Shown: positions 47,128 through 54,908 of the stretch, in pieces
Numbering within the stretch: the first letter of the stretch is position 1
Layout of the letters: each line of letters opens with the position of its first letter
Assembly: GCF_003711225.1 (NCBI RefSeq)
Contig: NZ_CP031030.1
Span: forward strand, 7,122,501 to 7,186,500
Length of the DNA stretch: 64,000 nt
Direction: 5' to 3'
Source of the DNA: Runella sp. SP2
GTDB lineage: Bacteria > Bacteroidota > Bacteroidia > Cytophagales > Spirosomataceae
The notes under the pieces: model-generated
Seen by the model: the letters and a program-made list of their open reading frames with translations, nothing else
Told to the model about the DNA's origin: nothing
Databases searched by the model: none
Made by a program: the position numbers and the translations under genes

Positions 47128-48584
47128 TGCCCATGACACCGCATCACGATGAACCTTTTCGATTGCATACGCCCGAATTTTCGGGCTTGAACCAACAGCT
47201 CGACCGCCGCGATTTTCTCAAGCGAACGGCCTCGGGATTGGGGGCGTTGGCGCTGGGTAGTTTGTTAGGAACGCCAAGTTTTGGCGCAACGCCGATTTTG
47301 CCCAAAGCCAAACGGGTGGTTTACTTGTTTATGGCAGGCGGGCCTTCGCAGTTTGAAACCTTTGATTACAAACCCAAATTGCAGTCGATGCTCGGGGCAG
47401 CTTTGCCCGATTCGGTGCGAAAAGGGCAGCGCCTGACGGGGATGAGCGCCAACCAAGCGTCGTTGCCGATTGCCCCAAGTGTGTATGGTTTCAAACAACA
47501 CGGAAGTACGCGCACGTGGGTGAGTGAGCTGCTGCCTTACACGGCGCAGGTGGTGGACGAATTGTGTTTGGTTAAATCGCTTTATACCGAACAAATTAAC
47601 CACGATCCCGCCATCACGTTTTTTCAAACGGGTCATCAACTCCCTGGGCGTCCGTCGATTGGGTCGTGGGTGAGCTATGGCTTAGGCTCTGAAAATCAGA
47701 ACTTACCTGCTTTTATCGTGTTGGTGTCCAAAGACGCATCCAAAGACCAGCCTTTGTACGCGCGGCTGTGGGGAAATGGCTTTTTACCGTCCGAATACCA
47801 AGGCGTGCAGTTTCGGTCGGGCAAAGACCCCGTGTTGTTTCTCAATAATCCCGAAGGCTACGACGGCACCGACCGTGAGCAGATGTTGGGGTACTTGAGC
47901 CAACTCAATAGCTTGCAAAACGATACGTGGGGCGACCCCGAAGTGAATGCCCGCATTGCGCAGTACGAAATGGCGTATCGGATGCAAACTTCCGTGCCCG
48001 AAGTGATGGATACCAGCCAAGAACCCGACGAGGTATTTGACCTGTACGGCCCTGGTAGTCGCGATAAAGGAAGCTACGCGGCCAATTGTTTGTTGGCCCG
48101 TAAACTGTTGGAAAAAGACGTGCGTTTTGTGCAGCTTTACCACCAAGGCTGGGATCACCACGGGTCGTTGCCCAAAGGCATGGCGAAGCAGTGCAAACAA
48201 ATTGACCAAGCCACGGCGGGGCTGTTGATTGACCTCAAGCGCCGAGGACTGCTCGAAGATACCTTGGTCGTGTGGGGAGGCGAATTTGGCCGAACAGTAT
48301 ATTCACAAGGAAAACTAGCCGCCAACGATTACGGCCGCGACCACCACCCGCGTTGCTTTACGATGTGGATGGCAGGGGCAGGCGTGAAATCAGGGTTTTC
48401 GTACGGACAAACCGACGATTTTAGCTACAACATCGTCAAAGATCCCGTGCACGTGCATGACTTTCAAGCGACGTTGCTGCATTTGATGGGCGTTGACCAC
48501 GAGCAGTTGACGTATAAATACCAAGGCCGCCGTTTTCGCCTTACAGACGTACACGGGAAGTTGGTGAAAGGGATTTTGAGTTAA
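47127..48584 (+). CDS. DUF1501 domain protein with Tat-like signal
   Basis: 485 residues, sulfatase/alkaline-phosphatase-like fold. The N-terminus has a twin-arginine-like signal (LDRRDFLKRTASGLGALALGSLLG, near 25-48). DUF1501 features are VVYLFMAGGPSQFETFDYKPKL, DTLVVWGGEFGRTVYSQGK and the later DYGRDHHPRCFTMWMAG. It is nearly always found beside a DUF1549/DUF1553 protein. The ATG at 47127 overlaps the upstream stop by 1 nt, so I prefer it to the longer open frame that runs back to 47010. Last gene of the operon. Confidence 0.92.
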   Translation: MPMTPHHDEPFRLHTPEFSGLNQQLDRRDFLKRTASGLGALALGSLLGTPSFGATPILPKAKRVVYLFMAGGPSQFETFDYKPKLQSMLGAALPDSVRKGQRLTGMSANQASLPIAPSVYGFKQHGSTRTWVSELLPYTAQVVDELCLVKSLYTEQINHDPAITFFQTGHQLPGRPSIGSWVSYGLGSENQNLPAFIVLVSKDASKDQPLYARLWGNGFLPSEYQGVQFRSGKDPVLFLNNPEGYDGTDREQMLGYLSQLNSLQNDTWGDPEVNARIAQYEMAYRMQTSVPEVMDTSQEPDEVFDLYGPGSRDKGSYAANCLLARKLLEKDVRFVQLYHQGWDHHGSLPKGMAKQCKQIDQATAGLLIDLKRRGLLEDTLVVWGGEFGRTVYSQGKLAANDYGRDHHPRCFTMWMAGAGVKSGFSYGQTDDFSYNIVKDPVHVHDFQATLLHLMGVDHEQLTYKYQGRRFRLTDVHGKLVKGILS

Positions 48585-48627
48585 GACCTGCGTCGGAGAC
48601 GCTAGGCTGTTTTTTTATTTTTTTTAC

Positions 48628-48660
48628 AACGCAGGCAACCTTTCGCCTGCGTTTCTTATT
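48628..48660 (+). terminator. Intrinsic terminator after the DUF1501 gene
   Basis: AACGCAGGC and GCCTGCGTT form a 9-bp stem with AACCTTTC as loop, followed by TCTTATT. Further upstream there is a long T run (48610-48625). Confidence 0.75.
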
Positions 48661-48682
48661 ATAAGCCCAAAACGCACCTAAT

Positions 48683-49240
48683 TTGATTACACTCGCCACC
48701 ATACAAAAAGCCCAGCACCGCGATAAAATGGCCCAAAAACAGCTTTTTGAAGGCTATGGTAATGTTATTTATCGCTTGGCTTTTAGGTACTTGCGAGAGC
48801 GAGCCGATGCCGAAGACGTTGTTTCGGAAGCGTTTTGCTTGGCTTTTGAGAATATGCCGAAAGCAAATTTCCAGAGTGTGCCATTTTTTGAAGCTTGGTT
48901 GAAGCGTATCACGGTCAATGAGGCGTTGAAATCACTTCGCAAGCGTGCCAATTTTCATTTGTTGTCAGATTCTGAGTTTGAAATAGAAGCCGTTAGCGAA
49001 AACACCATCGAGAGGCTTTCGGCCGCACAAATTTGGGAAATTGTTTCGCAGCTTCCTGTTGGCTACCGAACCGTTTTTAACCTGTACGAAATCGAAGGGT
49101 ATAGCCACGCCGAGATTGCCAAAATGCTGAACATCTCGGAAGGGACATCCAAATCTCAATTAAGTAAGGCAAAATCATTGTTGCAAAAAAGGGTCATTGA
49201 ACTAGAAAAAGACTATGCACAATCAAAAATTGTTCGATAA
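48683..49240 (+). CDS. ECF-type RNA polymerase sigma factor
   Basis: 185 residues. Region 2 reads YRLAFRYLRERADAEDVVSEAF; region 4 reads QLPVGYRTVFNLYEIEGYSHAEIAKMLNISEGTSKSQLSKAKSLL. The TTG at 48683 is chosen because it includes the usual N-terminal helix; the ATG at 48728 is the alternative. The next gene overlaps its end by 26 nt, the classic arrangement of sigma and membrane-bound regulator. Confidence 0.92.
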   Translation: MITLATIQKAQHRDKMAQKQLFEGYGNVIYRLAFRYLRERADAEDVVSEAFCLAFENMPKANFQSVPFFEAWLKRITVNEALKSLRKRANFHLLSDSEFEIEAVSENTIERLSAAQIWEIVSQLPVGYRTVFNLYEIEGYSHAEIAKMLNISEGTSKSQLSKAKSLLQKRVIELEKDYAQSKIVR

Positions 49241-50012
49241 AATCCGAGATACGCTCAGCGACGATGCGGCGGAGGACGTTAGCCCTTTTGAATGGGATAA
49301 AAAAGCCGTGTGGGAGCGTATCGAAACGCAAAATTCCCCCCGCCGTGGTTTTACTTTTGGTAGATGGGCGGCGGTGGCTGCCGCTTTTATTGGGATACTA
49401 TTGTTGGGTAAATGGTTGTTGAGTCCCCAGTCTTTGAACGAATTACCACCAAGCTTGGCTAAAGTTACTCCGCAGCCTAGTCTTTCTAAGCCACCCGTAG
49501 AGCCGTTAAAAGTAGCAACCACTCAGCAGAATAAGGCGTTTGTGAAGAAAAACAAAAGCTACAGATACGTTGAAAGACAGTTGGTTGTAGAAGATACTTG
49601 GGCCGTTGAGCCAGAGGATTCAAGTAAGCTTGCGCAAGTCGTTGTCCAAGCCGATGGAATCACCTCACCCCAACCCCTCGCCTTGTTGGAGAAGGGTGAA
49701 GCGTTTTCCCGTGTCCAAAAGGAAGAAGGCGACGCCCAAAAAAGTCCCCTTCTACAGAAAGGAGAGGAGGATTTAGGAAATGAGGCGAAGCCCAAAGAAC
49801 GAGTCCTGATTGTGGATATTGACTTACCAGATTTTCCCGAGAAAACCCCCGCCCAAGATTTGTTAAGAACCACCTTTTTAGAACGCTTTAGTCGAGAAAC
49901 GCGCCGTTTGCGCACAGAACGAAAATTTGATTTAAGAGCATTGGACCGCCGCGCAGGCAAAGGCGTGTGGTCATTGGTCGCGCACAGCCTCGTTGTACCA
50001 GAATCGAAATAA
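49215..50012 (+). CDS. Probable membrane anti-sigma factor carrying a repeat-derived segment
   Basis: 265 residues. A cytoplasmic N-terminus (about 1-45: DDAAEDVSPFEWDKKAVWERIE), one membrane span (RWAAVAAAFIGILLLGKWLL, about 50-69) and a basic, poorly conserved periplasmic part. Overlap with the sigma gene and topology support an anti-sigma role, but no zinc or known ASD motif is visible. Residues about 150-192 (SPQPLALLEKGEAF ... KSPLLQKGEEDL) are translated from a dispersed intergenic-type repeat. Confidence 0.65.
   Translation: MHNQKLFDKIRDTLSDDAAEDVSPFEWDKKAVWERIETQNSPRRGFTFGRWAAVAAAFIGILLLGKWLLSPQSLNELPPSLAKVTPQPSLSKPPVEPLKVATTQQNKAFVKKNKSYRYVERQLVVEDTWAVEPEDSSKLAQVVVQADGITSPQPLALLEKGEAFSRVQKEEGDAQKSPLLQKGEEDLGNEAKPKERVLIVDIDLPDFPEKTPAQDLLRTTFLERFSRETRRLRTERKFDLRALDRRAGKGVWSLVAHSLVVPESK
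49664..49789 (+). repeat. Dispersed repeat translated inside the anti-sigma-like gene
   Basis: CCTCACCCCAACCCCTCGCC, GAGAAGGGTG, AAAAGTCCCCTTCTACAGAA and AGGAGAGGAGGATTTAGG have the look of the interspersed CCCCTTCTCC/GGAGAAGGGG-type repeats common between genes in Bacteroidota and cyanobacteria. It is in frame and open, adding a block with Leu-Leu-x-Lys-Gly-Glu motifs twice. Confidence 0.6.
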
Positions 50013-50024
50013 CCAATAACAACC

Positions 50025-51134
50025 ATGAAAACAACCCTCTTAATGTGTCTCCTTGCTACGAACTGTAGCTGGGCTGCCGACTCCCTCATTGTGAATGCAG
50101 GCCCTGCAAGCCGCGTTATTTTTTACGGAAAAACGCCCGCAGATTTACAAAAGCTTGAGCGTTTGGATTTAAACAAACTTCTACGTGACCTGAATCAAAC
50201 CAAAGATTCTACGTTGGGACACATTCAGCTGAGTTCAGCGCCTTATCGTGCAACGGCCAAGCCACTTCCCAAATGGCAACAATACTGGCAAGCGTACAAG
50301 AAAAACACCTTTTTTAACTTGCATCTGGGAATGGGTAGTTATACTTTTTTTAACCAGCCCATTGATCGGTATGAATACCTTAGGCTCAATGACCCTTCGA
50401 TTTTTATGGAAAATGCACCCAACAAAGGACTTGTTATTTCGAACTCACTTTGGTTACGAACCCGTTCGGTGGTAGGCGTGAGTTTGGTGCATGACGCCTA
50501 TTGGTGGAACGGTAAACGAATGGGAATGAAATTTAGGTACGGAGTAGGGGTAGAAGCACTAGGTTTGAGGTATCAATATTCCAATGTGGTAAAAGTGGAC
50601 AGTGAATTGTTTCCGAATAACGAATGGTCGTCACCCAGATCTGATTATTATCAGAATACGTTGATGCTTAGGCCAGAGCAAACCGATGTGCGTGCGTTTA
50701 GTTATAATTTTCAACTGATGCCCAAGGTGTTTCTCAAAAACAAAAAAGGAAAAGAAACTTTCTCTTTGGGTTTGGGAGTGCGTTACAACGTAAGTAGGAT
50801 GAAACAGCCATTGGATGGTGGTGGGATGATCGTTGGGTGGGGCGTTTATCCAATAGATTCAGATAAAGTTTTGGGAGGTCGAGTTACGGCCACCAGCGGC
50901 CCCATTGTTGCTTCTAAGGATATGTATTTCTTTGCGAAGGAGGGTGGCCTGAAAAACTTTACTTATATGGCAGAAATGGGTTACCGAAGCGTGTCGCTTT
51001 TTTTTAATTATACGCCTTCATTTACTCAAATTACCCCTAGCTTGACGAGGTTCTCTACCAGCAATGCCCAATATTACAATCAGCAAAGTGGCAAGCTCGG
51101 GTTTATCAATTTTGGGGTAAAAATAGGCCGTTAG
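50025..51134 (+). CDS. Exported protein of unknown function, beta-barrel-like
   Basis: 369 residues. Signal peptide MKTTLLMCLLATNCSWA. The rest has many short alternating strands (MKFRYGVGVEALGLRYQYSNVV, ETFSLGLGVRYNVSRM, YMAEMGYRSVSLFFNYTPSF) and ends in FINFGVKIGR, consistent with an outer-membrane barrel. I do not recognise a family. It starts 12 nt after the anti-sigma-like gene, so it is the third gene of the sigma operon and could be a target or sensor partner. Confidence 0.75.
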   Translation: MKTTLLMCLLATNCSWAADSLIVNAGPASRVIFYGKTPADLQKLERLDLNKLLRDLNQTKDSTLGHIQLSSAPYRATAKPLPKWQQYWQAYKKNTFFNLHLGMGSYTFFNQPIDRYEYLRLNDPSIFMENAPNKGLVISNSLWLRTRSVVGVSLVHDAYWWNGKRMGMKFRYGVGVEALGLRYQYSNVVKVDSELFPNNEWSSPRSDYYQNTLMLRPEQTDVRAFSYNFQLMPKVFLKNKKGKETFSLGLGVRYNVSRMKQPLDGGGMIVGWGVYPIDSDKVLGGRVTATSGPIVASKDMYFFAKEGGLKNFTYMAEMGYRSVSLFFNYTPSFTQITPSLTRFSTSNAQYYNQQSGKLGFINFGVKIGR

Positions 51135-51145
51135 TCTCCTTTCCG

Positions 51146-52018
51146 CTACTTATCTGCGTGGGCTTTTTGGTACGAAAACGGACTCATGCCTGTAATGTTT
51201 TTGAACTGCTTATAAAAACAAGTGAAGTTGTTGAAACCACTTTCAAAACAAATTTGCTTGATGGCCATGGGCGTGTTAATGAGTAACTTACAGGCATTGC
51301 CTACCCGTATTTCGAGCAAAAACTGAGAGTACGATTTACCCGTTCGGTGCTTGAAATACCGACAAAAAGAGTTGGGCGTTAGTCCCGCCAACGACGCAAT
51401 GTCTTGCAGTTTTATTTTGTTATGAAAATTCTGGAGGGTGTATTTATAAATGCCATGAAGGCGTTCATTCTCCAGATCGGAGGCGTCGTATTGAAAACTA
51501 AGGGAAGATAATAAGTCATTTTCGTCGCAGTGCTGAGCCAATAATATACATTGAATCAGGGCGATGAGTTGGTAAGTGCCCTCGGTGGCGAAAATGACTT
51601 CTATTTGTTGGGCCACTTGTTGGCTCAATTCTTCTGAAAAAGAGATGCCCCGCTTGGCTTTATCAAGGACATTTTTAAGCATTTTATTCTCGGGGAGTTG
51701 TAGAAATTGGCTCCCCCAAAAATCTTCCGTAAAATGAATGACGGAAGAATAAAACTCACTTCCTTTTGGGCAATCTATTTTTTCTTCGTGGTCAAAGTGC
51801 CAATAATGCGGTAAATTTGCCCCTACCAGCACTACATCGCCAGGTTTAAAGCGTCGGATACTGTCGCCAATAAACTGCGTTCCGCTGCCTCGGTGAAACC
51901 AAACCAATTCGACCTCTTTATGGCAGTGCCAACGGTTGTTGATGTTCGGAATTGGATCTCGACGAAGGCTAAAAGAACGATTAGGGCTAATAGCAACTTG
52001 TAAAAGCTGGGGTTTCAT
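51146..52018 (-). CDS. AraC family transcriptional regulator
   Basis: 290 residues. N-terminal cupin (GDVVLVGANLPHYWHFD, WHCHKEVELVWFHRG) and C-terminal AraC domain: IKLQDIASLAGLTPNSFCRYFKHRTGKSYSQFLLEIRV and MAIKQICFESGFNNFTCFYKQFKNITGMSPFSYQ. It is divergent from the GH95 gene (168-bp gap) and next to SusC/SusD, so it probably activates this glycan-use region. It is a second candidate, with the regulator at 40967, for the shared box at 42308 and 54755. Confidence 0.93.
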   Translation of the reverse strand: MKPQLLQVAISPNRSFSLRRDPIPNINNRWHCHKEVELVWFHRGSGTQFIGDSIRRFKPGDVVLVGANLPHYWHFDHEEKIDCPKGSEFYSSVIHFTEDFWGSQFLQLPENKMLKNVLDKAKRGISFSEELSQQVAQQIEVIFATEGTYQLIALIQCILLAQHCDENDLLSSLSFQYDASDLENERLHGIYKYTLQNFHNKIKLQDIASLAGLTPNSFCRYFKHRTGKSYSQFLLEIRVGNACKLLINTPMAIKQICFESGFNNFTCFYKQFKNITGMSPFSYQKAHADK

Positions 52019-52186
52019 AGTTAAAAAATTAGCAGAAAATATCCGTTTATATCTGTTTCGTAGTTAAAATAACTTATAATCTTGATAATTTCCAAATTTA
52101 TACTGGATTAGAAATACACGTACTTTGTAAAACCAATAGTTCTATTTCTAATCATAGCCTTAACTCCATAAGTTTCTACACGCATT

Positions 52187-54658
52187 ATGAAGTACTTTTT
52201 CAAATCTTTTGCCTTCCTCTTTTTATGTTATTTTCAAACCTTTGGCCAATCGAGCCAAAAACTATGGTATGCCAAGCCCGCCGAAAGGTGGGTGGAGGCA
52301 TTGCCAGTGGGCAATGGTCGAATCGGTGCAATGGTGTTTGGCGGTGTCAATGAAGAGTTGATACAGTTGAACGAATCAACGCTGTGGTCGGGTGGTCCGC
52401 TCAAAAAGAACGTCAACCCCGAAGCGCATCAATACCTCAGTGCCATCCGCGAGGCGTTGTTGGAAAAAGAAGATTATTCAAAAGCCAACGAACTCACCAA
52501 AAAAATGCAAGGGTTTTATACCGAATCGTACTTGCCGTTGGCCGATTTGATGATTAAGCACCGTTTGACAAATGGCACGCCAACGGCTTACTACCGCGAC
52601 CTTGACATTTCAAAAGCTATATCCACCACCCGTTTCACCGTGGACGGGGTCACTTACGTTCGGGAAGGTTTCGTTTCGGCACCTGCCAATGTGTTTGTGG
52701 TACGTTTGAGTGCTGATAAGTCGAAACAACTTAATCTAGACATCAATACGCGTTCCAAACTACGGATTCAAAAACAACCGTTGAGCAATACCGAATTGGT
52801 CGTCAATGGCAAAGCTCCAGCGAAAGTGGACCCGTCTTATTATAACCCTAAAGGCCGTACTCCTGTCATTTACGAAGATGCCGAAGGCTGTAATGGAATG
52901 CGTTTTCAGTACCGAATCAAGGCGGTTGCCAAAGATGGTTCGGTAAAAACCGACACCGCAGGTATCCACATTGAGAAGGCCAGTGAAGTAGTTTTGTACA
53001 TTGTGGCTGCTACCAGTTTTAACGGCTACGACAAATGCCCCGACAAAGACGGAAAAGACGAAAAACAACTGGCGGCTGGTTTCCTGACCAAAGCCCTAGC
53101 GCAGCCCTACGCGACTTTATTGAAACAACATCAGAGCGAATATCAATCGTATTTTAACCGTTGCCAGTTGACGATTAAAGACACGTTGAATGCCAATACA
53201 ACCCCAGTTCCAACCGACGAGCAGCTAAAAGCATATACAGCAGGGCGTTACAATCCTGATTTGGAAGTGCTTTATTTTCAGTATGGTCGCTATTTGCTGA
53301 TTTCGTCGTCGCGCCCAGGAGGGCCGCCTGCCAACTTGCAAGGAATTTGGAACAAAGAGCTTCGTGCCCCGTGGAGTTCCAATTATACCATCAATATCAA
53401 TACCGAAATGAACTACTGGCCTGCCGAAGTGACCAACCTTTCGGAAATGCACCAACCGCTGCTTGATTGGATTCAGCATTTGGCCAAAACAGGTCACGAA
53501 ACGGCCCACGATTACTACCGCGCCAAAGGATGGGTTGCGAACCACAATTCCGACATTTGGGCGTTGAGTAATGCCGTGGGCGACGTAGGTGCAGGTGACC
53601 CCGTTTGGGCAAATTGGCCTATGGGTGGCAATTGGCTGTGTCAACATTTGTGGGAGCATTATCGGTTTACGGGCGATAAAAAGTTTTTGGCCGAAAAAGC
53701 CTACCCTGTCATGAAAGAAGCCGCTCTTTTTAGCCTCGATTGGTTGGTGACAAACAAAGACGGCTACCTCGTAACTGCCCCTTCTACTACGCCTGAAAAT
53801 AAGTTTTTTGACGCGGCTGGCAAGCAACAAGGGGTATCGGTAGGAACTACAATGGATATGTCGATTATCTGGGATTTGTTTACTAACCTTATTGATGCCT
53901 CAACAGTTTTAGGCCAAGACAAAGAATTTAGAGAGCTGTTGATTGCCAAGCGAAACAAGCTGTTGCCGTTGCAGATTGGTAGCAAAGGTCAATTGTTGGA
54001 ATGGTCGAAAGACTTCAAAGAGACAGACCCGTACCATCGCCACGTATCGCATTTGTTTGGTTTACACCCAGGGCGTCAGATTACGAAAGAAACGCCTGCC
54101 TTTTTTAACGCGGCTAGAAAGACCTTGGAGCTACGCGGCGACGAAGGAACGGGCTGGAGCAAAGGCTGGAAAATCAACTTTTGGACCCGATTGCTGGACG
54201 GCGATCACGCTTATACCCTCATTCGGGAGTTATTGAAATATACCAATGAAACAGGTACCATCATGAGCCGTGGTGGAGGAACCTACCCTAACTTATTCGA
54301 CGCTCACCCACCTTTTCAGATAGATGGGAACTTTGCAGGAACGGCGGGTATGGCCGAAATGCTCATTCAAAGTCATCAAGATAAAGTACACTTATTGCCT
54401 GCGATACCTACCAGTTGGCCATCGGGCAAAGTCAGTGGTTTGCGTGGGCGCGGAGGGTTTGAAGTATCAATGCAATGGGAAAAAAATACCTTGACCCAAG
54501 CTCAAGTTAAGTCTATAAACGGCGAAGAATTGCGCCTGCTCACCCACAAACCCGTGACCGTACAAGGAACAAATACTACTTCCGTAAAGACGGCTGACGG
54601 GTACTTGCTGCAATTAAAAACCCAAAAAAATAAAACCTATTTACTGACGGTGAAATAA
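52187..54658 (+). CDS. GH95 family alpha-L-fucosidase (exported)
   Basis: 823 residues with a signal peptide ending FQTFGQ. The N-terminal beta domain starts LWYAKPAERWVEALPVGNGRIGAMVFGG with LNESTLWSGGP. The catalytic (alpha/alpha)6 part shows YTININTEMNYWPAEVTNL near 400 (Asn pair), TTPENKF near 534 (general acid Glu position), HRHVSHLFGLHPG near 615 and QIDGNFAGTAGMAEML near 710 (Asp). These correspond to GH95 active-site blocks. It releases alpha-1,2-linked fucose or a related galactose from glycans; the exact specificity cannot be read. Followed by its own terminator before susC. Confidence 0.93.
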   Translation: MKYFFKSFAFLFLCYFQTFGQSSQKLWYAKPAERWVEALPVGNGRIGAMVFGGVNEELIQLNESTLWSGGPLKKNVNPEAHQYLSAIREALLEKEDYSKANELTKKMQGFYTESYLPLADLMIKHRLTNGTPTAYYRDLDISKAISTTRFTVDGVTYVREGFVSAPANVFVVRLSADKSKQLNLDINTRSKLRIQKQPLSNTELVVNGKAPAKVDPSYYNPKGRTPVIYEDAEGCNGMRFQYRIKAVAKDGSVKTDTAGIHIEKASEVVLYIVAATSFNGYDKCPDKDGKDEKQLAAGFLTKALAQPYATLLKQHQSEYQSYFNRCQLTIKDTLNANTTPVPTDEQLKAYTAGRYNPDLEVLYFQYGRYLLISSSRPGGPPANLQGIWNKELRAPWSSNYTININTEMNYWPAEVTNLSEMHQPLLDWIQHLAKTGHETAHDYYRAKGWVANHNSDIWALSNAVGDVGAGDPVWANWPMGGNWLCQHLWEHYRFTGDKKFLAEKAYPVMKEAALFSLDWLVTNKDGYLVTAPSTTPENKFFDAAGKQQGVSVGTTMDMSIIWDLFTNLIDASTVLGQDKEFRELLIAKRNKLLPLQIGSKGQLLEWSKDFKETDPYHRHVSHLFGLHPGRQITKETPAFFNAARKTLELRGDEGTGWSKGWKINFWTRLLDGDHAYTLIRELLKYTNETGTIMSRGGGTYPNLFDAHPPFQIDGNFAGTAGMAEMLIQSHQDKVHLLPAIPTSWPSGKVSGLRGRGGFEVSMQWEKNTLTQAQVKSINGEELRLLTHKPVTVQGTNTTSVKTADGYLLQLKTQKNKTYLLTVK

Positions 54659-54678
54659 TGCACGAAGCATTAAAAAAT

Positions 54679-54714
54679 AAGGAGTTACTATCAATGACAA
54701 ATAGTAACTCCTTT
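54679..54714 (+). terminator. Intrinsic terminator after GH95
   Basis: AAGGAGTTACTA and TAGTAACTCCTT form a perfect 12-bp stem with an 11-base loop, then a short T run. Confidence 0.8.
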
Positions 54715-54754
54715 GCTATCGCTATGCCTAAAATGTGAAAAATAGCCTCCAAAT

Positions 54755-54822
54755 AAGTCGGATTTGTACAAATATTTTACGGTTTTATCCATTCTTTCGC
54801 TCCCTTGTGGGTCTTAAATTTG
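54755..54822 (+). promoter_or_regulatory. Activator box and promoter of susC/susD
   Basis: AAGTCGGATTTGTACAAATA (54755-54774), then ACGGTTTTATCCATTCTT, then -7 TAAATTTG at 54815-54822. This reproduces the box and geometry found at 42308 (60 bp from box start to -7 in both). The -33 position reads TTTC rather than TTTG, so the promoter probably needs an activator. The leader to the ATG at 54909 is about 85 nt. Confidence 0.8.
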
Positions 54823-54908
54823 TCTAACCATTTCACTGAATCTTCCTATGGAAAACAACCCTAACATCTGTTCATTTACCAAATTCTAACCTTTAATCAT
54901 TTTACTTT

